Source of the DNA: a bacterium
Lineage (GTDB): Bacteria > Patescibacteriota > Microgenomatia > UBA1406 > GWC2-37-13
Direction of reading: 5' to 3'
Assembly: GCA_021787635.1 (NCBI GenBank)
Contig: JAJYLO010000003.1
Span: forward strand, 1 to 40,763
Length of the DNA: 40,763 nt
The notes beneath the pieces are model-generated. The model did not search any database and had not been told where the DNA came from. It saw only the letters and a program-made list of their open reading frames with translations. Of this stretch, positions 1-9,423 are shown in pieces (positions within the stretch are counted from its first letter, which is position 1; every line of letters starts with the position of its first letter). A program made the translations under genes and the position numbers.

Positions 1-290
1 TCGTGAGACAGTTCGGACTCTATCCTGTGCAAGCGATTGGATTTTTGCGGAGACACTCCTACAGTACGAGAGGACCTAGGATGTAAAGATCCCTGGTGTA
101 CCGGTTGTCCTAAAAGGGCATTGCCGGGTAGCTATATCTTTAGTCGATAAGCACTGAATGCATCTCAAGTGCGAAGCGCACTCCAAGATTAGAAATCCCG
201 ATAAGCTTACCGGAAGAAGACCGGTTAATAGGCGTCAGGTGTAAGCCTTGTAAAAGGTTTAGCCGAGACGTACTAAGTAGCGACTCTCCC
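1..290 (+). rRNA. rrl: 23S ribosomal RNA, 3' end (partial)
   Basis: Highly conserved 23S domain VI sequence: CGTGAGACAGTTCGG, AGTACGAGAGGACC and TTGCCGGGTAGCTA ... TAAGCACTGAATGCATCTCAAGTGCGAAGC. The 3' boundary is approximate. Confidence 0.96.
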
Positions 291-315
291 ATCAATTTTG
301 CTAGTTAAATAAGAA

Positions 316-783
316 GTGACAATACTATCAATCGATTCTGGAATTGAACGAACCGGTTACGCCGTTTTTAGGAACGGCCATTATCTGACTTCCGGTTTGA
401 TAAAAACTTCCAAAGCACAAATAAAAGAAAAGCGGCTTGAACAAATCTACAATGCCATAAAAGAATTGGTGAAAAAAAATAAACCGGAAAAAATAGTGCT
501 TGAGCGGTTATTTTTCTTTAGTAACCAAAAAACCGTTATTACGGTTAGTCAAACGCAGGGAGTTGTCTTATTGTTGGCGGCCCAAAACAATATTCCGGTC
601 GAATTCCTTACCCCGCTACAAATTAAGTCGATCATTACGGGCTATGGCAAGGCGGATAAAAAAGCCGTCCAGAAAATGATTGCCCTGACATTAAGTATTC
701 CCGGCATCACCCAAGATGATGAAGCGGATGCGGTAGCCTGCGGATTAGCCTATTGCTACCTCAATAAAAATCTATTAAAATGA
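316..783 (+). CDS. ruvC: Crossover junction endodeoxyribonuclease RuvC (GTG start)
   Basis: 155 aa, MTILSIDSGIERTGYAVF N-terminus, LERLFFFSNQKTVITVSQTQGV, C-terminal DDEADAVACGLAYCY; typical RuvC. Confidence 0.93.
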   Translation: MTILSIDSGIERTGYAVFRNGHYLTSGLIKTSKAQIKEKRLEQIYNAIKELVKKNKPEKIVLERLFFFSNQKTVITVSQTQGVVLLLAAQNNIPVEFLTPLQIKSIITGYGKADKKAVQKMIALTLSIPGITQDDEADAVACGLAYCYLNKNLLK

Positions 784-787
784 ACAA

Positions 788-2428
788 ATGAAATCAGTAG
801 TATTGATCATTCTTGATGGATTCGGATTGGCACCGCCCGGGCCGGGCAATGCCATTCAATTAGCCAATCCCACTAATATTAACTCATATTTATATTCTTA
901 TCCCAATACCACATTACGCGCTTCCGGTCAAGCGGTCGGTCTACCGCCGGAGGAAGCCGGCAATACCGAAGTCGGTCACATTAATCTTGGCGCCGGTCGC
1001 GTCGTTTATCAGGATCTGCCGCGGATCAATATGTCGATTGCCGACGGCAGTTTTTATAAAACCGAGGCATTTTTGAAAGCGGTTGACCATGTATACAAAA
1101 CCGGCGGCCAGCTTCATTTTCTTGGTTTGATCGGCGGCGAAAATAGCGTCCATGTTCATTCTGATATCGAGCATTTATATGCCTTGCTTTATTTTGCCAA
1201 AGAAAAGAAGGTTCAAAACGTTTATATACATGCCATTACCGATGGCCGGGATTCACCGCCAAAATCGGCCGAAACAATCATCGGTCAGTTTGAGGAAAAA
1301 ATAAAAGAAATGGGGATTGGTCGGATTGCCACCGTCATGGGTCGCTATTTTGCCATGGACCGTGATCATCGCTGGGAACGGACGGCCAAAGCTTATTTTT
1401 GTCTGACCCAGGGTCAGGGCAATCAAGCCACCTCCGCCAAGGAAGCGATTCTCAATTCATACAATAAAGACGTTACCGACGAATTTATTCCGCCAACCAA
1501 TATCGTCGAGGATAATAAACCGATTGCGTTAATTAAGGAAGGCGACGCTGTCATTTTTTTTAATTTCCGAATTGACCGGCCGAGACAATTAACAAAGGCC
1601 TTCGTCCTTGACGAATTCGAGAATCAGGCCAATATACCGGCTTCTTTTGATCCTTATGCCGTCAAATATCATAAAACCCATTTCCCTGAATTGGAAAATC
1701 TTACTGCCCCTTTTAAAAGAGGAGATAAAATCAAAAATCTTTTTTTCGTGACGATAACGGAATACGAAAAAAACCTGCCGGTCGCCGTTGCTTTTCCGCC
1801 GGTTATCGTCCAATTACCTCTAGGCCGTATCCTATCCGAAGCCAGATTACCCCAGTTGCGAATCACCGAGTCGGAAAAAGAGCGGTTCGTCACTTTTTAT
1901 TTCAACGGACAGCGGGAAGCGGCTTTTCCGCTTGAGGACCGACTAATTATTCCATCACCTAAAGTGCCGACATACGATCTTAAACCGGAAATGTCCGCTT
2001 ATGAATTAACCAATTCCATCCTGGCCAAAATGCGGGAAAGCAAGTATAAACTGATTGTCGTCAATTTTCCCAATCCAGATATGGTCGGCCATACCGGCAA
2101 TATCCAGGCAACTATTACGGCAATTAAAACAGTGGATAATTGCATCGGTAAAATCGTTCAGGAAGCCATGATCCTCGAATATTCAGTCATCATTACCGCT
2201 GACCACGGCAACGCCGAGCAAAAAATCGATTTGAAAACCGGCGAGATATCGACCGAACACACCACCAATCCGGTCCCGTTTATTTTTATCGACGAAGCAT
2301 ATCAAGGCCGGTTTACCAAACTGCAGACTGGTATTTTAGGTGATGTTGCGCCGACAATCCTTTCCGTCATGGGACTGCAGAAACCGGACACGATGACGGG
2401 AAGAAATTTACTAGAGGAACTGAAGTAA
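788..2428 (+). CDS. gpmI: 2,3-bisphosphoglycerate-independent phosphoglycerate mutase
   Basis: 546 aa; LIILDGFGLAPPGPGNAIQLA, GNTEVGHINLGAGRVVYQDLPRI, HAITDGRDSPPKSA, FNFRIDRPRQLT, NFPNPDMVGHTGN, ITADHGNAE. Confidence 0.95.
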   Translation: MKSVVLIILDGFGLAPPGPGNAIQLANPTNINSYLYSYPNTTLRASGQAVGLPPEEAGNTEVGHINLGAGRVVYQDLPRINMSIADGSFYKTEAFLKAVDHVYKTGGQLHFLGLIGGENSVHVHSDIEHLYALLYFAKEKKVQNVYIHAITDGRDSPPKSAETIIGQFEEKIKEMGIGRIATVMGRYFAMDRDHRWERTAKAYFCLTQGQGNQATSAKEAILNSYNKDVTDEFIPPTNIVEDNKPIALIKEGDAVIFFNFRIDRPRQLTKAFVLDEFENQANIPASFDPYAVKYHKTHFPELENLTAPFKRGDKIKNLFFVTITEYEKNLPVAVAFPPVIVQLPLGRILSEARLPQLRITESEKERFVTFYFNGQREAAFPLEDRLIIPSPKVPTYDLKPEMSAYELTNSILAKMRESKYKLIVVNFPNPDMVGHTGNIQATITAIKTVDNCIGKIVQEAMILEYSVIITADHGNAEQKIDLKTGEISTEHTTNPVPFIFIDEAYQGRFTKLQTGILGDVAPTILSVMGLQKPDTMTGRNLLEELK

Positions 2429-3340
2429 TCAATTTGCTCCAATTTTTGCTAATATTTTCGCCGCATATTTAGCTCCTTTTTCCATCGAAGCGGCAATATT
2501 ACCCGATTGAAGATAGCCGGCAATGAAGCCGGCGCAATAGCCGTCGCCGGTACCGGTGGTGTCGACGATCCTCTCCGGCCTGATGGCGATCTGATGATAA
2601 ATTTTTCCGTTGTAATAGGTATAGCTGCCCTTCGCTCCTTCGGTGACGACGATAATCTGATCGTTTAAATATGGAATATACCATTGAATAACATTTTCCC
2701 GAAAATGAATATCCTTATACGGCGCTTTGACAATCTCGGCGAACTCATGGCCGTTGACAATAATGATATCGGCCGCATTGAGAAGAGAGAACAATTGGTC
2801 CTTTGGCCGACGACAATCCTTGATACCGATATTCAGTACCGTCATTACTTTTCGGTGCTTGAAAAATCGCAAAAGCGCTATTCGTTCATGCAACGATACA
2901 TCAGGCAAATTACCCAGATATGCCATTTTGGTTTTGAAAATATCGGTCAACTCGTTTCTTTCACTGACCAGATGCTGATGCGGCGTATTGTAGTTGATGA
3001 TCGACCGTTCACCGTTATCGGCAAGAAGTATCGTGGAAATATTCCAGTAATCGTCTTCGATATCACACAATCGGTGGGAGATGGAATGGCTATCCAGCTG
3101 GTCAATAATGATTTTTTTAAATTGATTATTGCCGATTTTACCCATCACCGCCGTTTTCATTCCAAGATGGCTGCCGCCGATCGCCACATTGGCCCCGCCA
3201 CCGCCAATGCTGGTATGGAAATAGTCGGGGACATATTTGCCGCCGATCGCCAGCTGGAAACGACCGTCACGAAAGGTAAGCGACTCACCCTTAAAAAAAA
3301 GGTCGACGCTTATGCCACCGATAGAAATCAGGTCATACAT
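2429..3340 (-). CDS. PfkB-family (ribokinase-like) carbohydrate kinase; start at MYDLISIGGISVDL rather than the longer ORF start
   Basis: GGGGANVAIGGSHLGMKTAVMGKIGNN and C-terminal DTTGTGDGYCAGFIAGYL signature. An extended -10 TGTTATAAT lies just upstream of the 3340 ATG. Confidence 0.9.
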   Translation of the reverse strand: MYDLISIGGISVDLFFKGESLTFRDGRFQLAIGGKYVPDYFHTSIGGGGANVAIGGSHLGMKTAVMGKIGNNQFKKIIIDQLDSHSISHRLCDIEDDYWNISTILLADNGERSIINYNTPHQHLVSERNELTDIFKTKMAYLGNLPDVSLHERIALLRFFKHRKVMTVLNIGIKDCRRPKDQLFSLLNAADIIIVNGHEFAEIVKAPYKDIHFRENVIQWYIPYLNDQIIVVTEGAKGSYTYYNGKIYHQIAIRPERIVDTTGTGDGYCAGFIAGYLQSGNIAASMEKGAKYAAKILAKIGAN

Positions 3341-3358
3341 GCTATAATTATTATAACA
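3340..3358. promoter_or_regulatory. Overlapping divergent extended -10 elements (bidirectional promoter pfkB-like / holA)
   Basis: TGCTATAATTATTATAACA: TGCTATAAT on + (3340-3348) and TGTTATAAT on - (3358-3350). Confidence 0.6.
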
Positions 3359-3368
3359 GCAATAAATT

Positions 3369-4031
3369 ATGTTAACTATCATCTGCGGCGAGGATAATGT
3401 CGAATCCCGCAACTATTTTCTCGATCTCAAACAAGCCTACGAGAAAAAAGACTATGAAGTCCAAAATGTCAATTCGCTGGAAATCGATGATGTCCCGTCT
3501 TTATTTGCCCAAAAACGGGTTTATTTTATCGAAAATTTAAACCGGAAAATCAATAAAAAAAATTTAAGAATAATGAGGGAAGTAAAAAGAATTACTGAAA
3601 ATAAAAAAATAGAAGTAGTTGATTGGGAAGATCAGGTTTCCGCGCGAGAACTGAAAATCAACGGCGCGACCGTCAAAGAATTCAAACCATCACAAAACAT
3701 TTTTAAACTACTTGATTCCTGTTATCCTGGGAATATGAGTAATTTTCTGAAAATCCTTCACGATATGCCGCCGAAAATTGAGGAAGGCTTCATTTATATC
3801 ATGCTCGCCAGACACATCAGAAACCTGCTGCTGCTCAAAACCGGGGATGGAAACACCAAGCTTAGCCCCTGGCAGGCGGCCAAACTGCGCAACCTGGCAA
3901 AATTCTGGACTATGAAACAGTTAATCGCCTTTTACGACGGCCTTTTCCGCATTGACGTTTCCTCGAAAACAGGCAATAATCCATTTTCCTACGCGAAATC
4001 GCTTGACATCCTTACCAATTATTTCTTATGA
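3369..4031 (+). CDS. holA: DNA polymerase III subunit delta, reduced form
   Basis: 220 aa; MLTIICGEDNVESRNYF, central VVDWEDQ, LLDSCYPGNMSNFLKILHDM, C-terminal helical LARHIRNLLLLKTG ... RIDVSSKTG; HolA-like layout. Confidence 0.72.
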   Translation: MLTIICGEDNVESRNYFLDLKQAYEKKDYEVQNVNSLEIDDVPSLFAQKRVYFIENLNRKINKKNLRIMREVKRITENKKIEVVDWEDQVSARELKINGATVKEFKPSQNIFKLLDSCYPGNMSNFLKILHDMPPKIEEGFIYIMLARHIRNLLLLKTGDGNTKLSPWQAAKLRNLAKFWTMKQLIAFYDGLFRIDVSSKTGNNPFSYAKSLDILTNYFL

Positions 4032-4032
4032 T
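4003..4032 (+). promoter_or_regulatory. Sigma70-like promoter for phosphomannomutase gene, inside holA 3' end
   Basis: TTGACA (4003-4008), 18-nt spacer, TATGAT (4027-4032); ATG at 4041. Confidence 0.6.
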
Positions 4033-4040
4033 GGCACCAT

Positions 4041-5441
4041 ATGGATATTAATCCGGAGATTTTCAAAGCCTATGACATCCGCGGCATTTATCCGGCGGAC
4101 ATTAATAAAGAAAATTTCCCCGATATTATTAAGGCAATTTATTCTTTTTTCGTCAAGAAAACCGGCAGGAAGAATTTATCAATCGTCCTTGGTCGGGACA
4201 CCCGGATTTCCGGTCAGCCGCTGATGGAAATCTCGCAGAAAACGCTCGTCGAATATGGAGCAGCCGTTTATAACATCGATCTAACCTCCACGCCGACTAT
4301 GTATTATGCCGTTTTTAAAACCCAGGCTGATGCCGGTATTCAAATCACCGCCAGTCATAATCCCAAGGAGTGGACCGGCATTAAATTCCTTATCCGCGAC
4401 GGCGATAAGGCATTCAAAGTATCTAAAGATACCGGCATGGATGAGGTTAAGGATTTGGCGATCAGTAAACAGTTTGTCAAACCGGAACCGGGCGGAAAAG
4501 TGATTGACAAAAAAAATATTTTAGTTGACGAGGTAAAGGATGCTCTGGCGGAAATAAATCCACCAAACAAAAGACGGTTGAAAATCGTGTCCGATACCGC
4601 CAATGGCATGGGTGCCCTATACCTTGATGAAATATTCAAAAATTATCCGGTCGATTGGGTAAAGATGAATTTCGAACTCGACGGCAATTTTCCTGTCCAC
4701 CAACCAGATCCACTGCAGTTTAATCTCTATAAAGACCTGCAGAAGAAAGTTATTGACGAAAAAGCCGATCTGGGAATCGCTCCCGATGGCGACGGGGACC
4801 GGGTGTACTTCGTCAATGAAAAAGGAGAAATAATTATTGCGACAATGATCACTTCGCTTATCGCCGAAGAAATTTTGACCAAAAATCCCGGCGAAACGAT
4901 TGTCGTCGATATCCGCTATACCCGCAACGTCGCCAATGTCATCAGAAAATTTGGTGGAAAAATGTCGGTATCGCCAGTCGGCCATGCATTGATTACCAAA
5001 CAGTTAAACGATGCCAAGGGTGTTTTTGCCGGCGAATCTTCGGGCCATTTCTACTTTCGAGCGACCGGCGGAGCGGAAAGCTCAATCCGCGTCATTCTCT
5101 ATGTCCTAAAGGCGATCCAGGAAGAAAATAAGCCGATTTCCGAAATTCTGGCCGGATTTAAAACGATTGTTGAATCGGGCGAACGTAATTTTATTTTGCC
5201 CGACGGAACCGATGTCAAGAAACTGCTGCAGAATATTGCTGACATTTACAAAGATGGTAATGTATCCTGGCTCGACGGCGTGGCCGTCGATTATCGCGAC
5301 TGGCGTTTCGGCATCCGGACATCGAATACCGAGCCGCTTATGCGCCTGAACGTCGAAGGCAACTCTAATCCGCTTGTCAGCGCCAAATTCCAGGAACTGA
5401 CCGATCGGATTCTCCAGGCCGGAGCTAAAATAAAGGGATAA
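4041..5441 (+). CDS. Phosphomannomutase/phosphoglucomutase
   Basis: FKAYDIRGIYPADIN, ITASHNPKEWTGIKF, metal site PDGDGDRVYFV, GESSGHFYF, RTSNTEPLMRLNVEG. Confidence 0.95.
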   Translation: MDINPEIFKAYDIRGIYPADINKENFPDIIKAIYSFFVKKTGRKNLSIVLGRDTRISGQPLMEISQKTLVEYGAAVYNIDLTSTPTMYYAVFKTQADAGIQITASHNPKEWTGIKFLIRDGDKAFKVSKDTGMDEVKDLAISKQFVKPEPGGKVIDKKNILVDEVKDALAEINPPNKRRLKIVSDTANGMGALYLDEIFKNYPVDWVKMNFELDGNFPVHQPDPLQFNLYKDLQKKVIDEKADLGIAPDGDGDRVYFVNEKGEIIIATMITSLIAEEILTKNPGETIVVDIRYTRNVANVIRKFGGKMSVSPVGHALITKQLNDAKGVFAGESSGHFYFRATGGAESSIRVILYVLKAIQEENKPISEILAGFKTIVESGERNFILPDGTDVKKLLQNIADIYKDGNVSWLDGVAVDYRDWRFGIRTSNTEPLMRLNVEGNSNPLVSAKFQELTDRILQAGAKIKG

Positions 5442-5446
5442 AAATC

Positions 5447-5455
5447 TGCTATAAT
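5447..5455 (+). promoter_or_regulatory. Extended -10 element
   Basis: TGCTATAAT, 8 nt before ATG 5464. Confidence 0.55.
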
Positions 5456-5463
5456 TAAGCCAT

Positions 5464-7071
5464 ATGCCCGACAATCAACCGGTGAAGCTTTCACAGTATA
5501 CCGACGCGTTAATTAATGCTTTACGATCCATTAAGCCCCGGCCCCGACCCGATGATTTTTCCCAGCTCATGGTGTCACAAACGGTTTCTTTTTTCGCTTT
5601 AGTTTATGAGAAAATTCGCAATGCGGTCGAATTCCGGGAAGACCATTTGATCTTGCGGGCAGCGATTGAGCGAATACTTAAACGACGGTTGTCGCTTAAC
5701 CCGGCCGGTCGGGGAGAGGGAGAAAATCTTTTACGTGAGCTTTTGTGGGCGCGTTATTTCGATAATGGCTCCTTAGGCGGCGAAGATGTCATAAAAATCC
5801 AGGCGATTATCGACCGCTATATCGAACTGCGGAAACAGATTGTCGTCGGCCGCAATGCCGACAGGCAGCAATATCTTAATCAGTTTCTACTTGATATTGC
5901 CACGTGCGAAATCGAAGAAGCGCTTAAACCGGCGCTAGCCGCTAAACACGCCAGCTATACGTTTTTTATCTATCAGGTCCTTCGCGGCAAAATTAAAATC
6001 GAAGGCCTGACTGACGAACAAAAAGATGCTTTTTTCCTGGTGGCGATCGAGCGCGCCTACGGCAAAAGCGACAAACCCTACCAACGATACCATTTATTCA
6101 CTACCTTGTATAAACCGTTAAGCCGCTATAATCAAACGGAAATTACCGAGCTGGGGCCACAACTGCCGGCCATCTTTTCCAAAGTGGACCAAATGATCAC
6201 CAACCCCTATGTCGATAACCTGGCGAAATTTACCCGAAAACAGCTGCCGCCGTTTCTTGTCCTTTTTGATATCTTTGACCAAAAATTGAATGAAGTCGAA
6301 AGCATCCTATCCGACAAACAGAAATTATGGAATGAAGTCGATCTAACCTGCCGTGAGAAATATCAAGCGCTTGGCGGACGCATCCGCAACTTAGCCATCA
6401 AAAGCTTTATTTATATTCTGGCGACAAAAATGATTTTCGCCCTGATTTTAGAATACCCGCTTTCACTGTATGTATACGGCGAAGTCAATATGGTTTCGAT
6501 CGCCATAAACAGCTTTTTCCCGCCGATTCTCATGCTTATTATTTTAGCTTTTTTCCGCGTTCCCGGGGAAGACAATACCCGCAAAATTTACCAGCGGATT
6601 GTCGAAATTATCGATGCCGACCGCAGCTTTGAGACACAGGTCGCGTTTATGCCTAAGAAAGCCCGGGTAAGAAGGCCGACGCTCGTTTTCGGCTTCACCA
6701 TTTTTTATTCCCTGACTTTCATCATTACTTTGTGGCTTATTTACGAACTATTGTCTTTTTTGCATTTTAACCTCATCAGCCAGTTTATTTTCGTTTTTTT
6801 CGTCAGCGTCGTCACCTTCTTTTCTTATCGTATCCGTCAGATCGTCAAAGAACTTCAACTCAAGGAAAAAGAAGGGATTTTTACTCCGCTTATCGACTTT
6901 TTCTTTATGCCGATACTGTCTCTTGGCAAGTTTTTCAGCGAGGAAGTCGCTCGACTAAGTTTTTTCGTTTTCATCTTCGATTTCCTGATTGAGGCGCCTT
7001 TTAAGCTGGTATTTGAAATTGTTGAAGAATGGATATCGTTCGTCCGGAAGCGAAAAGAAGAAATCATATGA
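5464..7071 (+). CDS. Uncharacterised multi-pass membrane protein
   Basis: 535 aa ORF with hydrophobic segments (MIFALILEYPLSLYVYG, SFFPPILMLIILAFF, LVFGFTIFYSLTFIITLWLIYELLSF, LISQFIFVFFVSVVTFF). Confidence 0.8.
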   Translation: MPDNQPVKLSQYTDALINALRSIKPRPRPDDFSQLMVSQTVSFFALVYEKIRNAVEFREDHLILRAAIERILKRRLSLNPAGRGEGENLLRELLWARYFDNGSLGGEDVIKIQAIIDRYIELRKQIVVGRNADRQQYLNQFLLDIATCEIEEALKPALAAKHASYTFFIYQVLRGKIKIEGLTDEQKDAFFLVAIERAYGKSDKPYQRYHLFTTLYKPLSRYNQTEITELGPQLPAIFSKVDQMITNPYVDNLAKFTRKQLPPFLVLFDIFDQKLNEVESILSDKQKLWNEVDLTCREKYQALGGRIRNLAIKSFIYILATKMIFALILEYPLSLYVYGEVNMVSIAINSFFPPILMLIILAFFRVPGEDNTRKIYQRIVEIIDADRSFETQVAFMPKKARVRRPTLVFGFTIFYSLTFIITLWLIYELLSFLHFNLISQFIFVFFVSVVTFFSYRIRQIVKELQLKEKEGIFTPLIDFFFMPILSLGKFFSEEVARLSFFVFIFDFLIEAPFKLVFEIVEEWISFVRKRKEEII

Positions 7072-8291
7072 GAATTGCGATGATCTCCTACCACGCCTGT
7101 CCCCTTGCTTATCAGGAAGGTAAAGAAACCGGCGGTATGCAGGTATATGTTCTCGAACTAACCAAAGCCCTGGTGAAAATGGGGCACCGGGTCGATATTT
7201 ACACCCGGATCCAGGATACGGTCAGCCCGGAAATCGTTGATTTCCTACCAGGTATGCGCGTCATCCATTTGCCGGCCGGACCGCGACACGGATTGGACAA
7301 GAAATTGCTCGTTAAGCACATTCCGGCTTTCGTCAAGAATCTTCACCGCTATATTCGTCGGAATAAGCTATCCTACGACATCATCCATGCCCATTATTAC
7401 CAGTCAGGGTTAATCGCTATGCAATTAAAAAGCCAGCACGGTATTCGTACACCGCTTGTCACCAGTTTTCATACACTCGCTCTCATAAAAAATATGGTCG
7501 CTCGGACACCGGCGGAAGCGGCGGCGCCCGAACGGGTAGCGATCGAATTCGATTTGGTCAAAAAATCGGCGGCGATTGTCGCGGCCAGCGTACTTGACCG
7601 GGAGTATCTTATCAGTTTATACAATTGCCCGACGGAGGTTATCAGCGTCATTAACCCCGGCGTCGATACGGCTGTTTTCAAACCCATTCCTAAAAAAGAG
7701 GCGCTTGATTATATTGCCTCGGCGACCCGCGATAAAATCATTTTATTCGTTGGCCGGATCGAACCGCTAAAAGGCATCGATGTCCTGATGCATGCGATCA
7801 AAATCCTGCAGTCGAAGAAACCGTCACTGGACGCCTGCTTGCTAATTGTCGGCGGCCAAAGGGGTGAAGGCAGGCCGGAGGAACTCCTGCGATTAAAGAA
7901 ACTGGAGAAAACACTCGGAATTTCGCCAATCGTTGGCTATATCACCCAACGGCACCAGCATGAATTGCCTTATTATTACAATGCGGCCGAAGTAATGGTC
8001 TTACCTTCGTATTATGAATCTTTCGGCATGACCGCTCTTGAGGCGATGGCTTGCGAAGTGCCGGTTATTATCACCAATACTTCCGGCATATCTAGTCTGT
8101 TTGGCCATGAACTCAGCCAGCTTATCGTTTCCGCCAATAATCCGCTGGAATTAGCCAGCCAAATTGACAACGCAATTAACAACCAGCAGTTTCGCCGTGA
8201 ATATCAACAGAAAGTTCGACAGCTTATACGCCACTTTACCTGGGAAGAAACAGCGCGGAAAACGACCGCCGTCTACAAACGGATTTCTTAA
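7068..8291 (+). CDS. Glycosyltransferase family 4-like (GT-B)
   Basis: MRIAMISYHACPLAYQEGKETGGMQVYVLELTKALVKMGH; FVGRIEPLKGIDVLMHAI; LPSYYESFGMTALEAMACEVPVI. ATGA overlap with preceding stop supports start at 7068. Confidence 0.92.
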   Translation: MRIAMISYHACPLAYQEGKETGGMQVYVLELTKALVKMGHRVDIYTRIQDTVSPEIVDFLPGMRVIHLPAGPRHGLDKKLLVKHIPAFVKNLHRYIRRNKLSYDIIHAHYYQSGLIAMQLKSQHGIRTPLVTSFHTLALIKNMVARTPAEAAAPERVAIEFDLVKKSAAIVAASVLDREYLISLYNCPTEVISVINPGVDTAVFKPIPKKEALDYIASATRDKIILFVGRIEPLKGIDVLMHAIKILQSKKPSLDACLLIVGGQRGEGRPEELLRLKKLEKTLGISPIVGYITQRHQHELPYYYNAAEVMVLPSYYESFGMTALEAMACEVPVIITNTSGISSLFGHELSQLIVSANNPLELASQIDNAINNQQFRREYQQKVRQLIRHFTWEETARKTTAVYKRIS

Positions 8292-8334
8292 TCAACTTTA
8301 ACTTGATTATTGCCACCTTGTATAATTTCTATAT

Positions 8335-9423
8335 ATGGACAGCAACAGTCTTCTGACTCACTATTATGATGAAGGGGATTCGGCCTATATTTATTCGGTC
8401 CTATCCAGCTTGTCCCGCTCACGACGCCAAAAACAAGTTTTTCGCGAATTGCAGGAAAAAGAGTTGGAACACCAGCAAATTTTTGTCCGTTTACTGAATA
8501 AAAATAAAATTAAATATGCTCCTTATCGTCCCTCACTGAAAATAAAATTGATGGCTTGGCTGGCCCGCTCCGGTTTTGCCGCTTCGATTTTGAAAATCCG
8601 CATCTTTGATGAGAGTCGGGAAGTGGGAACATATCTGCTTGAAGCCAATCAAAAAAACATTCCCGGCACCGTAGCCCGCGACGAAGCATCTCATTCGCAG
8701 ATCCTGCAGAAAATGACGATCGGACGGGCCAGCGAAACCTGGCATCATCACGAGACCGGCGGTATGCTGCGCAACATCATTTACGGTTTTAATGACGGTC
8801 TGACGGCCAATTTTGGCCTAATCATGGGCGTTATCGGTTCGGCGGCTAATCATCAGGCAGTTCTTATTTCCGGACTGGCCGGCTTGATCGCCGACACCTT
8901 ATCGATGGGTTCATCCTCTTTTTTGGCAGCGACGTCGGAGCAGGAAGTTCAGCACCATGAAATCGCCCTCGAAAAAGAAGAGATGGAACTGATGCCCAAA
9001 GCCGAACAAAAAGAATTATCTTTAATTTATCAATCCAAAGGCTACTCCACCAAATTAGCCGACAAAATCGCCAAGGACATTATGGCCGGCGGCCAAAAAC
9101 TGGCCCTGGCGGAAATGACCACACAGGAATTGGGGATTGCGGCGGAAAACATTCCTCCCTTAAAAGAAGGTGTCGTCACCGGTTTATCCACAATGTTTGG
9201 CGCCGTAATTCCCTTACTGCCTTTATTTTTCGGCCATTCCCTATTTTATATCATTTTGGCGTTTGCCATCAGCATGCTCACTCATTTTGCCGTCGGCGCT
9301 CTACGCAGCATATTTACTGGCCGAGGCATAATCCGATCAGGATTCGATATGTTTATCGTCGGTCTAGGCGTCGCTGCCATTGCCTATTTTATCGGCGATT
9401 TCATCGTCACCCGAATATTCTAA
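8335..9423 (+). CDS. Ferritin-like (rubrerythrin) + VIT1/CCC1 transporter fusion (MbfA-like)
   Basis: N-terminal helical ferritin-like region (LQEKELEHQQIF; RDEASHSQIL) and VIT1 region (YGFNDGLTANFGLIMGV, GLIADTLSMGSSSFLA, SEQEVQ). Confidence 0.88.
   Translation: MDSNSLLTHYYDEGDSAYIYSVLSSLSRSRRQKQVFRELQEKELEHQQIFVRLLNKNKIKYAPYRPSLKIKLMAWLARSGFAASILKIRIFDESREVGTYLLEANQKNIPGTVARDEASHSQILQKMTIGRASETWHHHETGGMLRNIIYGFNDGLTANFGLIMGVIGSAANHQAVLISGLAGLIADTLSMGSSSFLAATSEQEVQHHEIALEKEEMELMPKAEQKELSLIYQSKGYSTKLADKIAKDIMAGGQKLALAEMTTQELGIAAENIPPLKEGVVTGLSTMFGAVIPLLPLFFGHSLFYIILAFAISMLTHFAVGALRSIFTGRGIIRSGFDMFIVGLGVAAIAYFIGDFIVTRIF

Noticed and set aside
2684-3397. 237-aa + strand ORF opposite the PfkB-family kinase
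   Set aside because: Antisense shadow of a confidently identified sugar kinase; translation has no recognisable motifs.
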